Source of the DNA: Actinoplanes couchii
Lineage (GTDB): Bacteria > Actinomycetota > Actinomycetes > Mycobacteriales > Micromonosporaceae
Direction of reading: 5' to 3'
Assembly (NCBI RefSeq): GCF_016862075.1
Contig: NZ_BOMG01000041.1
Span: 62,001-126,000, forward strand
DNA: 64,000 nucleotides
Both the position numbers and the translations under genes were made by a program. The notes under the pieces are model-generated. The model did not search any database, was not told the DNA's origin, and saw only the letters and a list, made by a program, of their open reading frames with translations. Numbering within the stretch: position 1 is the stretch's first letter; each line of letters begins with the position of its first letter. This document shows, in pieces, positions 34,761 to 44,340 of this stretch.

Positions 34761-36815
34761 TCAACGGCTCGGGGCCAGGGCTTTCGCGTACGCGGAACGA
34801 CCGGCCGGCAGGGTGAAGGACATCCGGGTGCCCTGGCCGTACGGGTTGGCGGCCGCCTCGATCAGGCCGCCGTGCCGTTCCACGATCCGCTTGCAGATCG
34901 CCAGTTCGAGGCCGTTCGCGGTGCCGCCCTTCTCCCGGTGGAAGCTGGTGAACACCTCGCGGGCCATGCCCGGCGGGATCCCGGCGCCGTTGTCCAGGAT
35001 GTCGATCCGGACCATCCCGTTAGGGATCTGCTGGCAGGAGATGGCCAGGTAGGGCGACACCCCCGGGCCCATCGTCCGCAGCGAGTTGTCGATCAGGTTC
35101 TCCAGCAGCTGGCGCAGCAGCACCGGGTCGGCCTCGACCGGGTCCAGCCGGCCCACCTCGAAGTACGGCGGCGGCTCGCTGTTGGCGTCGGCGGCGTCCA
35201 GCCGGCTGTTGACGATGTCGCCGACCAGCAGGGCGGTGTTGACCGTGGTCGGCATCAGCTTGCCGTCCCGGGCGGCGGTGTAGGCGAGCAGGCCGTTCAG
35301 GAAGGTGCGCATCCGGGCGGCGGCCCGCTGGATCCGGGCGACCTTCTCGGCCGGCGCGTACCCGGCCAGCTCCTGCTCCAGGACCTCGGACCAGCCCTCG
35401 ATGGTGGTCAGCGGGTTGAGCAGGTCGTGGGCGACCCGCCCGGCGAACGACATCAGCTCGTCGCGGTGCCGGCGGTCCGCGGTGACGTCGTGGAAGACCA
35501 CCACCACGTGGTACGGGCCGGTGCCGAGCGCCATCCGGGCCACGTTGAACCGGACGATCCGCCCCTCCGGCTGGGCCGCGTTCCGGACCAGCACGTCCAT
35601 CGGCTCGACGTCGGCGCCGGCCAGCGCGCGCACGTGCGGCAGCTCCTGGTCCGACAACTCGGTGCCGTCCGGGCGGAAGAAGCCGTGGTCGCTGCCGAGG
35701 GCGACCCCGCCGGTGATCGCGCTGGCCGAACCGAGCAGGCGGGTGGCGGCCGGGTTACGCAGCACGAACAGGCCGGTGTGGTCGAGGATGGCCAGGCCCT
35801 CGGTCATCGAGTTGAAGACCGTGGTCATCATCGTGGACTTCTCGGTGGCCTCCTGCTCGGAGTCCTTCAGCCGACGGATCAGGGTCTCGCGTTCGTCCCG
35901 GCTGATCGCCAGGACCAGGCCGACCGAGGCGAGGATGCCGGAGTAGACCTGGATCAGCATGGCCCGCAGGTCGACGTCGCCGACCACCGCGTACGGGCCG
36001 TGGCCGCCGACGGTGTAGAGCAGGGCGGTGCTGTTGAAGACGGCGGCGTGCAGGATGACCAGGGGGGTGGGCATCCGGACGGCGGCCCAGACGGTCAGCG
36101 GGATCAGCACGAAACCGATCGGCAGGGCGGCCCGGGTGGTGCTGAAGACGGCCCAGTAGGCGACGGCGGAGACGGCGAAGACCCCGGCTGCCTCGAGCCG
36201 GCGTACCGTACCGAAATCGCTGCTCTTCTGGTTTTTGCCGTGGTCTTGGCCGGAACCGGCGAGCAGGCCCGCGACCAATCGGGTGATCGAGCCGAAGACC
36301 AGCACCGAGACGGTGTCCCGGACCACCAGCGCGGCGGCGCCGGGGGCCGAGAAGGTCCAGTCCGTGACGACCGCCAGGTCACCCAGGGTGCGCAGCACGG
36401 TGGCGGCCAGCGCGGCCAGCACACCGCAGACCATCAGCCACCAGAGGCCGAGCAGGTTCGACAGCGGGGGTTCCGGTTTCTCCGGTGGTTCCAGGGCGGG
36501 CAGCCAGCGGGTGACCGCGAACCCGAACACGATCGCACCGAGCATCGCGGCCAGGCCCTCCACCGCCGCGACGACCGGATCGGTGCCGGCCACCGCGAGC
36601 ATCGCCACGGTCAGCACGCCGATGCCGGCGGTCTCGGCCCACCGCCACAGCGAGTCCCGGCTCATCACCACCCACATGGCGGCGACGCCGAAGGCCGGCC
36701 AGATCATCTGGTCACCCGGGTCGTCACCCAGGGTGGAACCGGTTCCGGCCAGGACGGCGACCGCGTAGAGCACCGCGTACCCGGCGACGGGCGGTACGGC
36801 TATCGGAAGTCTCAT
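34761..36815 (-). CDS. MASE1-type membrane sensor histidine kinase with PAS domain
   Basis: 684 residues from ATG 36815 (GAGG upstream; ATG 36851 adds 12 residues). About eight membrane helices in residues 1-310 (MASE1-like sensor), coiled coil, PAS domain (NSMTEGLAILDHTGLFVLRN, about 350-450), HisKA with H463 in RVAHDLLNPLTTIEGW, and HATPase with QLLENLIDNSLR and DNGAGIPPGMA. The kinase core H-box is complete. No cognate regulator adjoins. Divergent from the subtilase gene. Confidence 0.88.
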   Translation of the reverse strand: MRLPIAVPPVAGYAVLYAVAVLAGTGSTLGDDPGDQMIWPAFGVAAMWVVMSRDSLWRWAETAGIGVLTVAMLAVAGTDPVVAAVEGLAAMLGAIVFGFAVTRWLPALEPPEKPEPPLSNLLGLWWLMVCGVLAALAATVLRTLGDLAVVTDWTFSAPGAAALVVRDTVSVLVFGSITRLVAGLLAGSGQDHGKNQKSSDFGTVRRLEAAGVFAVSAVAYWAVFSTTRAALPIGFVLIPLTVWAAVRMPTPLVILHAAVFNSTALLYTVGGHGPYAVVGDVDLRAMLIQVYSGILASVGLVLAISRDERETLIRRLKDSEQEATEKSTMMTTVFNSMTEGLAILDHTGLFVLRNPAATRLLGSASAITGGVALGSDHGFFRPDGTELSDQELPHVRALAGADVEPMDVLVRNAAQPEGRIVRFNVARMALGTGPYHVVVVFHDVTADRRHRDELMSFAGRVAHDLLNPLTTIEGWSEVLEQELAGYAPAEKVARIQRAAARMRTFLNGLLAYTAARDGKLMPTTVNTALLVGDIVNSRLDAADANSEPPPYFEVGRLDPVEADPVLLRQLLENLIDNSLRTMGPGVSPYLAISCQQIPNGMVRIDILDNGAGIPPGMAREVFTSFHREKGGTANGLELAICKRIVERHGGLIEAAANPYGQGTRMSFTLPAGRSAYAKALAPSR

Positions 36816-36989
36816 CGGTTCGCCTCGTATCCGGGTGTGACCGTTTTTCACCCCTATTGTCGTCCCCGTCGCCCGCGTCCTGAGACAGAGATATATACAG
36901 TTCGATATGAAGCCCCTTCCGGCCAGCGCGAATACCCTCCTGGTAGACCTTTACATCGAGTTTGGTCGATCTTGTTCAGGGAGATGATC
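36816..36989. promoter_or_regulatory. Divergent promoter region, kinase / subtilase
   Basis: 174 bp with an unusually AT-rich stretch around 36886-36913 (AGATATATACAG and TTCGATATGAAG), the likely -10 region for one of the two divergent genes. No clear operator palindrome was found. Confidence 0.4.
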
Positions 36990-38141
<1,152 letters not shown>

Positions 38142-38153
38142 AGGTTGTCACGG

Positions 38154-38181
38154 GGCCGGGGACAAAGTTCCCCGGCCTTTT
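38154..38181 (+). terminator. Rho-independent terminator after subtilase
   Basis: GGCCGGGGA (38154-38162), 6-nt loop, TCCCCGGCC (38169-38177), then TTTT. Flanking GTCAC/GTGAC lengthens the stem. Confidence 0.88.
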
Positions 38182-38267
38182 GTGACAGCTCCGGGCAGTG
38201 AGGATCGTCGCGCTCCGCAAGGGACTTCCAGCCCCTTCCGAGGGGTTCTACTGGAGGTACGAGGAGC

Positions 38268-39818
38268 GTGATCGACATGATCGGACAGGCACGGCACCGG
38301 GTCGTCGTGGTCGGAGCGGGTTTCGGCGGGAAGTATGCCGCGAAGGCCCTGCGGAAGGCGCCCGCCGACGTCACCGTGATCAACGGGACCAACCACCACG
38401 TCTTCGAGCCGCTCATCTACCAGGTCGCCACCGGCGTGCTGTCGCCCGGCGAGGTCTCCACCCCGGTGCGCGAGCTGTTCCGCGGCCGGCCCAACACGTC
38501 GGTGCTGCTCGGCTGGGTCACCGACATCGACCCCGAGGCGCGCACGGTCACCGCGACCGCGCCCGGCGGCGTGCCCTACCAGGTGCCTTACGACACGCTG
38601 ATCGTCGCGGCGGGCACCGCCCAGTCGTATTTCGGCAACGACCGGTTCGCCGAGCACGCACCCGCGTTGAAGAGCATCGACGACGCGGTCGAGCTGCGCT
38701 CGAAGATCCTCACCGCCTTCGAGTTGGCCGAGCTGTCCACCGACCCGGCCGAGGCGGCCCGCTGGATGACGTTCGTCATCGTCGGCGCCGGCCCCACCGG
38801 CGTCGAGTTGGCCGGCCAGATCGCCGAGATAGCCCACCGCACCCTCCCCGGTGAGTACCGGCGGATCGACCCGTCCCAGGCCCGCATAGTCCTGATCGAC
38901 GCCGTCGACCGCATCCTGCCGACCTTCTCCCCCGGCTCGTCGGAGGCCGCGGCCCGCCGCCTCCGCAAGATCGGCGTCGAGATCCGGGTGAACACCAGGG
39001 TCACCGACGTGGACGCCACCGGGGTCGTCACCACCGACACGACCAAGGCCGGCGCGGCTGACAGCGGTGCGGGCGCCGGAGGCGCGACTGCCGGCGGTGC
39101 GTCCTCCGGTCTCTCGGCTCCCGGCGGTGCGTCCTCCAGCGTCTCGGCTGCCGGCGGTGCGGGCTCCGGTGTCTCGGCTGCCGGCGGGGCGGGCTCCGGT
39201 CCCTCGGCTGCCGGCGGTGAGCGGATCGAGGCGATGACCAAGGTGTGGAGCGCCGGGGTGTCCGCCGCTCCGCTGGCGGCCCGCCTCGCCGAGGCCACCG
39301 GGGCCGCGACCGACCGGTCCGGCCGGATCCTGGTCGAGCCCGACCTGACCGTTCCCGGTCACCCGGAGATCTTCGTGGTCGGCGACCTGATGAGCCTGGA
39401 CCGGTTGCCCGGCGTCGCCCAGGTCTCGATCCAGGGCGGCGGTTATGTGGGCCGGCTCATCCGGCGCCGTCTGGCCGGCAAGCCCGGGGGAAAGCCGTTC
39501 CACTACTTCGACAAGGGCAACATCGCCACGGTGTCCCGCTTCTCGGCGGTCGCCGACCTGCGCGGCCTGCGCCTGACCGGCCTGGCCGGCTGGCTCCTCT
39601 GGCTCGGCGTCCACTGGGCCTACCTGCCGAAGGGCCGCAACCGCGCGAGCGCCCTGGTCCGCTGGACGGCGGCGTTCCTGGGCCGCTCCCGCCCGGAGCG
39701 CGCGGTGACCGCCCGCCAGGCCCAGTTCCCCGCCACCCCGGCGCCGCTCTCCGCGAGCGCCTCCGCCGGGCCGGCGCCGTCCACAGCAAGCGACCCAGCC
39801 GACATCACCGTCAGTTGA
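38268..39818 (+). CDS. Type II NADH dehydrogenase-like FAD oxidoreductase with repeat insertion
   Basis: 516 residues, GTG 38268 (ATG 38277 also possible). NDH-2 fold: FAD site VVVVGAGFGGKYAAKAL at the N-terminus, NAD(P)H site FVIVGAGPTGVELAGQ at about 165, and the quinone/FAD-type segment DLMSLDRLPGVAQVSIQGG. A hydrophobic stretch LAGWLLWLGVHWAYLP near residue 440 anchors it to the membrane. Residues 262-320 are a Gly/Ala/Ser insertion made of four 10-residue repeats (GGAGSGVSAA-like), not part of the known fold; see repeat feature. Likely transfers electrons from NADH to menaquinone. Confidence 0.85.
   Translation: MIDMIGQARHRVVVVGAGFGGKYAAKALRKAPADVTVINGTNHHVFEPLIYQVATGVLSPGEVSTPVRELFRGRPNTSVLLGWVTDIDPEARTVTATAPGGVPYQVPYDTLIVAAGTAQSYFGNDRFAEHAPALKSIDDAVELRSKILTAFELAELSTDPAEAARWMTFVIVGAGPTGVELAGQIAEIAHRTLPGEYRRIDPSQARIVLIDAVDRILPTFSPGSSEAAARRLRKIGVEIRVNTRVTDVDATGVVTTDTTKAGAADSGAGAGGATAGGASSGLSAPGGASSSVSAAGGAGSGVSAAGGAGSGPSAAGGERIEAMTKVWSAGVSAAPLAARLAEATGAATDRSGRILVEPDLTVPGHPEIFVVGDLMSLDRLPGVAQVSIQGGGYVGRLIRRRLAGKPGGKPFHYFDKGNIATVSRFSAVADLRGLRLTGLAGWLLWLGVHWAYLPKGRNRASALVRWTAAFLGRSRPERAVTARQAQFPATPAPLSASASAGPAPSTASDPADITVS
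39090..39209 (+). repeat. Four in-frame 30-bp tandem repeats in the NDH-2 gene
   Basis: Copies at 39090-39119, 39120-39149, 39150-39179 and 39180-39209, plus a partial fifth (39210-39221). Each codes ten residues and copies differ by a few bases only, so the array could expand or contract without breaking the frame. Confidence 0.9.
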
Positions 39819-39852
39819 CCGCCGCGTGGCGGCTCACCGGTCTTATCCCGGA

Positions 39853-39869
39853 AGTACAATTTCTGTACT
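39853..39869. promoter_or_regulatory. TGTACA-type palindrome, YefM-like operator
   Basis: AGTACA (39853-39858), 5 bp, TGTACT (39864-39869); 16 bp before the yefM remnant ATG. Known yefM-yoeB operators have TGTACA-like hexamers, so this is the probable retained autoregulatory site of the decayed toxin-antitoxin locus. Confidence 0.6.
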
Positions 39870-39885
39870 CCCCTGGGAGGTGGAG

Positions 39886-40229
39886 ATGCGAACGGTGAAC
39901 TTCACCCACCTTCGGCAGAATCTGGCGGCCGCGCGGCCCGGGCGGCGAGGGGCGGCCCGGGCGGTGCGGGTGGCCAGGATCAACACCAGCGCGAGCTCGA
40001 CAGTGTGGTTGACGATGCCGAGGAATTGATGGTGACCCGATCAGGTCACGAGCCCGTGGTCATCGTGCCGCTGGCCGAGTGGGAGTCGATGAAAGAGACG
40101 GGGTACCTGCTCCGCTGTCCGGGCAATGCCGAAGCCCTGCGTCGATCGATGGCGGAGTTGGACCGGAACGAGGGACGCGAGCGCCCGCTCGCCGACCGGA
40201 ATGCGGTTTCAGACGTGTCGTGCGACTGA
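39886..40229 (+). pseudogene. Decayed antitoxin gene, YefM/Phd type
   Basis: GGGAGG precedes ATG 39886. The first 15 codons give MRTVNFTHLRQNLAA, the YefM N-terminus. The expected continuation (DSVVDDAEELMVTRSGHEPV, then IVPLAEWESMKETGYLL) is present but in a different frame from 39996 on. About 62 extra bases lie between, including a direct repeat GCGGCCCGGGCGG at 39933-39945 and 39952-39964. Sixty-two is not divisible by three, so the frame is broken. The C-terminal part is open to TGA 40227-40229 and overlaps the yoeB remnant. Confidence 0.75.
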
Positions 40230-40400
40230 TCCTTCTGCGACGGGGTGGTCGCAGCACCTCAGCCACACAGACCGCAAGCTGGTCAAACGCATCAACGACT
40301 TGATCGCGGACGTGATGCGGCGACGGCTACGAAGGTGTCGGCGAGCCTCGGCCGCCCGGTCGACCGGATGTCACCGGTGCCCTCGTGTCACGGCGGCCGG
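40220..40400 (+). pseudogene. Decayed toxin gene, YoeB/Txe type
   Basis: GTG 40220 begins with VRLI like the YoeB N-terminus; after a frameshift, 40234 onward reads SATGWSQHLSHTDRKLVKRI then NDLIADVMR, a good YoeB match; after a second shift DGYEGVGEPRP corresponds to the YoeB substrate loop, and a weak VTGALVSRR matches the region of the catalytic core. No intact reading frame remains, so the RNase is dead. The locus ends in a 32-bp tandem duplication. Confidence 0.65.
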
Positions 40401-40459
40401 GGAGCCGCAACCGTTCGGCAACCGGCGGCTGGGGAGCCGCAACCGTTCGGCAACCGGCG
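40399..40459 (+). repeat. Tandem duplication of a 32-bp unit
   Basis: The unit starting GGGGAGCCGCAACCGTTCGG occurs at 40399-40427 and again at 40431-40459 (29 identical bases, period 32). It adjoins the yoeB remnant and looks like a slippage or mobile-insertion scar. Confidence 0.8.
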
Positions 40460-40559
40460 TTTACCTGGATGGCGCCTCAGTGGGGCCGATGTCTCGGGGC
40501 ACACCTCGGCGGCGTGGAGCCGCCCCGGGCAGCGGATTCCGAGAGGCACGGAGAAACCC

Positions 40560-40979
40560 ATGACGGCCATGATGGACATCGCCCCCGTTCTCCCCCGTAC
40601 CGGCACCGGGCAGTTGGTGCTCGTGGTCGACGACGACGAGGACGTGCGTGATCTCGTCACCTTCAAGTTGCAGATGGCCGGGTATCGGACGACCACCGCG
40701 GGGGACGGCTGCACCGCGCTGACGATCGTCAACGAGGCGCTGCCCGATCTGGTGGTGCTCGACATCGCCATGCCGGGGATGGACGGGCTCAGTGTCTGCT
40801 ACCGGATGCACGCCGAACCGGCCACCGCCGAGATCCCGGTGATCGTGCTGAGCGGGATGGCCACGCCCACCGATGTGGAGTTGGCCTTCGTCTCGGGGGC
40901 CGAGGAGTACCTACCGAAACCGGTCAACACCGGGGAACTGGTGCGCCGGGTGCGCTGGCTGCTGCCCGACCGGCATTGA
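40560..40979 (+). CDS. Single-domain response regulator
   Basis: 139 residues from ATG 40560 (GGAGA upstream). Receiver only: VVDDDEDVRDLVTFKL, phosphoacceptor D68 in VVLDIAMPGMDG, and PKPV with the conserved lysine. About 18 residues precede the fold. Output is likely by protein interaction. Followed by two stacked hairpins. Confidence 0.88.
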   Translation: MTAMMDIAPVLPRTGTGQLVLVVDDDEDVRDLVTFKLQMAGYRTTTAGDGCTALTIVNEALPDLVVLDIAMPGMDGLSVCYRMHAEPATAEIPVIVLSGMATPTDVELAFVSGAEEYLPKPVNTGELVRRVRWLLPDRH

Positions 40980-40992
40980 CCGACGCCACGGA

Positions 40993-41055
40993 CGGTGGCC
41001 GGGAAGACCGGCCACCGATGCCACGGACGGAGGCCGGGACGACCGGCCTCCGTCC
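40993..41055 (+). terminator. Twin hairpin terminator
   Basis: Hairpin 1: CGGTGGCCGG (40993-41002) / CCGGCCACCG (41008-41017), 5-nt loop. Hairpin 2: GGACGGAGGCCGG (41025-41037) / CCGGCCTCCGTCC (41043-41055), 5-nt loop. The two units are near-duplicates (both start GCCACGGACGG). Confidence 0.75.
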
Positions 41056-41069
41056 CGCCGTGTGAGAAC

Positions 41070-41119
41070 GTGCACATATTCTAGTTTGCCTCCTTGATCG
41101 ATAGGAGTTGTGCACATAT
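41070..41119. promoter_or_regulatory. Pair of GTGCACATAT direct repeats
   Basis: GTGCACATAT occurs at 41070-41079 and 41110-41119, 40 bp apart (about four helical turns), in the AT-rich promoter region of the monooxygenase gene (ATG 41130). Each contains the palindrome GTGCAC. Looks like a cooperative operator pair for a dimeric regulator of the sugar-type import cluster. Confidence 0.5.
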
Positions 41120-41129
41120 ATTTCCGGGC

Positions 41130-42218
41130 ATGGCCGTCGTCCTGCATTGGTTCCTGCCCACCACCGGTGACAGCCGGTCCATCGTGGGCGTCGATGATCG
41201 TGGCGGGCGCAGCACCCACACCGACGGGGCGGCGCTGCGCGAGCCGGACATCGACTATCTGATCGACGTCGCCCGCGCCGCCGAGCGCACCGGCTTCACC
41301 GGCGTGCTGACCCCGACCGGCACCTGGTGCGAGGACGCCTGGCTGACGACCGCGGCGATCGCCCGGGAGACCAGCACCCTGAAGTTCCTGGTGGCGTTCC
41401 GCCCGGGTTCGCTCTCCCCCACGCTCGCGGCACAGATGGCCGCCACCTTCCAGCGGATCTCCCGCGGCCGGCTGATGCTCAACATCGTCACCGGCAGCGA
41501 CGCCGCCGAGCAGCAGCGTTTCGGCGACTGGCTGGGCAAGGACGAGCGTTATGCGCGGACCGACGAGTTCCTGACCGTGCTGCGCGGCGCCTGGCAGGGC
41601 CCGTTCGACTTCGAGGGCGAGCATTTCAAGGTGGCCGGCGCGCTCGCGCCCCGGAAGTTCGACGCCCCGCCGATCTACTTCGGTGGCTCGTCGAAGGCCG
41701 CGCTGGAGGTCGCCACCAACCATGCCGAGGTCTACCTGACCTGGGGCGAGCCGCCCGCCGCGGTGGCCGAGAAGGTGGCCGCTCTGCGCGCGCTCGGCTA
41801 CACCGGACGGTTCGGCATCCGGCTGCACGTGATCACCCGCGACACCTCGAAGCAGGCGTGGGCCGAGGCGGACGCCCTGCTGGACGCCCTGACTCCGGAG
41901 CAGATCGCCAACGCCCAGGCCTCGTTGCGCCAGGCGGACTCGGTCGGCCAGCAGCGGATGCTGGCGCTGCACGGCGGGACGAGAGACGGCCTGGAGATCT
42001 ACCCTAATCTATGGGCCGGGGTCGGACTCGTCCGTCCCGGCGCCGGAACAGCCCTGGTCGGCAGCCACACCGAGGTCGCCGACCGGATCGCCGAGTACCA
42101 CGCACTCGGCATCGACGAGTTCATCCTCTCCGGATATCCCCACCTCGAAGAGGCCTACCACGCCGGTGAGGGCCTGCTGCCCGAGCTGCGCCGCCGCGGC
42201 CTCCTGTCAGGAGCCTGA
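41130..42218 (+). CDS. LLM-class flavin-dependent monooxygenase, SsuD-like
   Basis: 362 residues from ATG 41130. N-terminal HWFLPTTGDSRSIVG, TGFTGVLTPTGTWCED, FLVAFRPG and LMLNIVTGSD are the SsuD (alkanesulfonate monooxygenase) landmarks; IYFGGSSKAALEVA and the C-terminal HTEVADRIAEYHALGIDEFILSGYPHLEEAY fit too. FMNH2-dependent enzymes of this group cleave C-S bonds of sulfonates; a flavin reductase is not adjacent. Five bp before a sugar-type ABC substrate-binding gene, which is unusual for a sulfonate enzyme; see findings. Confidence 0.85.
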   Translation: MAVVLHWFLPTTGDSRSIVGVDDRGGRSTHTDGAALREPDIDYLIDVARAAERTGFTGVLTPTGTWCEDAWLTTAAIARETSTLKFLVAFRPGSLSPTLAAQMAATFQRISRGRLMLNIVTGSDAAEQQRFGDWLGKDERYARTDEFLTVLRGAWQGPFDFEGEHFKVAGALAPRKFDAPPIYFGGSSKAALEVATNHAEVYLTWGEPPAAVAEKVAALRALGYTGRFGIRLHVITRDTSKQAWAEADALLDALTPEQIANAQASLRQADSVGQQRMLALHGGTRDGLEIYPNLWAGVGLVRPGAGTALVGSHTEVADRIAEYHALGIDEFILSGYPHLEEAYHAGEGLLPELRRRGLLSGA

Positions 42219-42223
42219 TAACT

Positions 42224-43483
42224 GTGACCACATACCACCGCCGCAACCTGCTGAAACTGGCCGCCGGAGCGGGCGCCGCCTCGTTCCTGGCGGCGTGCGC
42301 CGGCCCGGGTGGATCAACGAAGACGACAGCGGACACCAAGGCGAAGGACCTCTCGTTCGCGCACTGGCGCGCCGAGGACAAGGCGGTCTTCGAGCAGATC
42401 ATCGCGGACTTCCAGAAGGTCAAGGGCATCGCGGTACGCCAGGACATCTCGCCGTCCAACGACTACCAGAGCACGGCACTGCAGAAACTGCGCGGCGGTA
42501 CGATCGGCGACTCCTTCACCGCGTTCCGGGGCGCCCAGTTCCTGGACATCGCCAAGGCGGGTGTCTCCACCGACCTGACCGGGCAGTCGTTGTTGTCGAA
42601 GTACGAGCCGTCGCTGATCACCGCGGGCGCCTCCGACGGCAAGCAGTACGGGGTGCCGTACCAGCTGGTGTTCAACACCCCCCTGGCCAACACCGACCTG
42701 ATCAGCAAGGCCGGCCTGGGTGAGGCCCCGAAGGACTGGCAGGGCTTCCTGGCGCTGGCCGACAAGCTGAAGACCCAGGGTGTCGCCCCGATCGCGTGGC
42801 CGGGCGGCGACGCCGCGAACGCCGGTCAGCTGCTGAACATCATGGTCGTCAACAACGCGCCCGCCGACGACGCGCTCGGGAAGATCGAGACCGGCGAGTA
42901 CAAGGTGACCGACGACTGGTTCCTGACCGTGCTCAAGCAGTACGCCGAGCTGCGCCCGTACTTCCAGGACAGCGCCACCGGCACCAGCAGCGACGCCGCG
43001 CTCGCGCTGTTCGCCCAGGGCAAGGCGGCCCTGCTGGCGACCGGCTCGTTCCAGGTGGCCGGGGTCCGCAAGCTGGGCGCCACGTTCCCGATCGACCTGC
43101 TCGCGCCGATCACCACGACCGCCGACAAGGCCAGGTACGAGGGTGTCTTCAACGCCACCTTCATCCTCGGGGTGAACGCGAAGTCGGCCAAGCAGGACAA
43201 CGCCCGCGCCTGGATCGAGCACCTGTCCGATCCGGCCGTCGCGGGTGTGTACGCCAACGGCACCGCCCAGCACGTCACGGTCAAGGACGTCGAGTACACC
43301 AACGCCGACCTGAAGGCGCTCGCCCCCTGGCTGACCAGGAAGACCGCTCTCGCCCCGCGTTTCCAGTTCACCAACCTGGACATCCGTGGCGCGGTCGAGA
43401 ACGCCACCGTGGCCGTCGCCGGGGGCAAGAGCCCGGAGCAGGCGGCCGAGGAGGCCCAGAAGGTCATCGACCAGAAGAAATGA
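42224..43483 (+). CDS. ABC transporter lipoprotein substrate-binding protein (CUT1, sugar type)
   Basis: 419 residues, GTG start 42224 (AGGAG upstream). Signal peptide with an RRNLLKL twin-arginine-like start and lipobox FLAAC with C25, so a lipoprotein exported by Tat or Sec. The fold is the family-1 (MalE/UgpB) extracellular binding protein: LSFAHWRAEDKAVFEQII, GTIGDSFTAFRGAQ, and the central GKAALLATGSFQVAGV. Binds a sugar or sugar-like compound for the two permeases. ATGA overlap with the next gene. Confidence 0.88.
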   Translation: MTTYHRRNLLKLAAGAGAASFLAACAGPGGSTKTTADTKAKDLSFAHWRAEDKAVFEQIIADFQKVKGIAVRQDISPSNDYQSTALQKLRGGTIGDSFTAFRGAQFLDIAKAGVSTDLTGQSLLSKYEPSLITAGASDGKQYGVPYQLVFNTPLANTDLISKAGLGEAPKDWQGFLALADKLKTQGVAPIAWPGGDAANAGQLLNIMVVNNAPADDALGKIETGEYKVTDDWFLTVLKQYAELRPYFQDSATGTSSDAALALFAQGKAALLATGSFQVAGVRKLGATFPIDLLAPITTTADKARYEGVFNATFILGVNAKSAKQDNARAWIEHLSDPAVAGVYANGTAQHVTVKDVEYTNADLKALAPWLTRKTALAPRFQFTNLDIRGAVENATVAVAGGKSPEQAAEEAQKVIDQKK

Positions 43484-44340
43484 AGTTCAAGCTCTGGCTC
43501 TTCGCGGCACCCGCGCTGGTCCTGTACGGCGGCTTCTTCCTGCTTCCCGCCGTGCAGGGCCTGCGGTACGCCACCACCGACTGGGACGGTTGGAGCCCCG
43601 CCTTCAACGAGGTGGGGCTCGCCAACCTGACCGACGTCGTCAGCAACGACGACCTGTTCCGCAACGCGCTGACCAACAACCTGAAGTTCCTGCTGGCCGT
43701 GGTGATCGGGCAGACCGCCCTGGCGCTGCTGCTCGCGGTGCTGCTGGCGGCACGGTCCCGGGCGTCGACGTTCCTGCGGGCGCTGTTCTTCCTGCCGACC
43801 GTGCTGTCGTCGGTGTCGGTGGCGTTCATCTGGAAGTTCGTCTACGACCCGAATTTCGGGCTGGCCAACAACCTGCTGGACGCGGTCGGGCTGGACGCGT
43901 GGAAGTCGGCGTACCTGGGCAACGAGTCGACCGCGATCCTGTGGGTGGCGGTGGCGCAGGTGTGGTTTCACGCCGGGCAGATGATGGTCGTCTACATCGC
44001 CGGGATCAACCAGATCCCCGAGGAGTTGTACGACGCGGCGAAGACCGACGGGGCCGGGCGCTGGCAGCAGTTCCGGCACGTGACCTGGCCGATGGTGGCT
44101 CCGGCAACCACCTTGGTCATCGCGTACACGACGCTGCAGTCCTTCAAGGCCTTCGATCTGATCCTGGGTCTGGCCGGCAATCCGCCGCGGGCCGGGCTGG
44201 ACGTGCTGGCCACCCGGATCTACAGCACGTTCGCGAACTCGCAGCTCGGGTACGCGGCCGCCGAGTCGATCGTCTTCATGGCCGCGATCGCCCTGGTCAC
44301 GTGGCTGCAGAACCGGGCCGGAAAGGCGGTGCACCGATGA
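43480..44340 (+). CDS. Sugar ABC transporter permease (MalF type)
   Basis: 286 residues from ATG 43480, overlapping the binding protein gene. Six membrane helices; EAA loop AAKTDGAGRWQQFRHVTWPM docks the ATPase. Pairs with the following MalG-type gene. The ATPase is not encoded here and is probably a shared MsiK-like protein. Confidence 0.92.
   Translation: MKFKLWLFAAPALVLYGGFFLLPAVQGLRYATTDWDGWSPAFNEVGLANLTDVVSNDDLFRNALTNNLKFLLAVVIGQTALALLLAVLLAARSRASTFLRALFFLPTVLSSVSVAFIWKFVYDPNFGLANNLLDAVGLDAWKSAYLGNESTAILWVAVAQVWFHAGQMMVVYIAGINQIPEELYDAAKTDGAGRWQQFRHVTWPMVAPATTLVIAYTTLQSFKAFDLILGLAGNPPRAGLDVLATRIYSTFANSQLGYAAAESIVFMAAIALVTWLQNRAGKAVHR

Noticed and set aside
39826..40029. Intact 67-residue protein in this frame
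   Set aside because: Only its first 15 residues from ATG 39886 resemble YefM, the rest is inserted GC-rich DNA; explained better as a broken antitoxin gene.
40126..40563. 145-residue protein
   Set aside because: A patchwork of the YoeB remnant frame, the 32-bp tandem and non-coding bases; no start with ribosome site.
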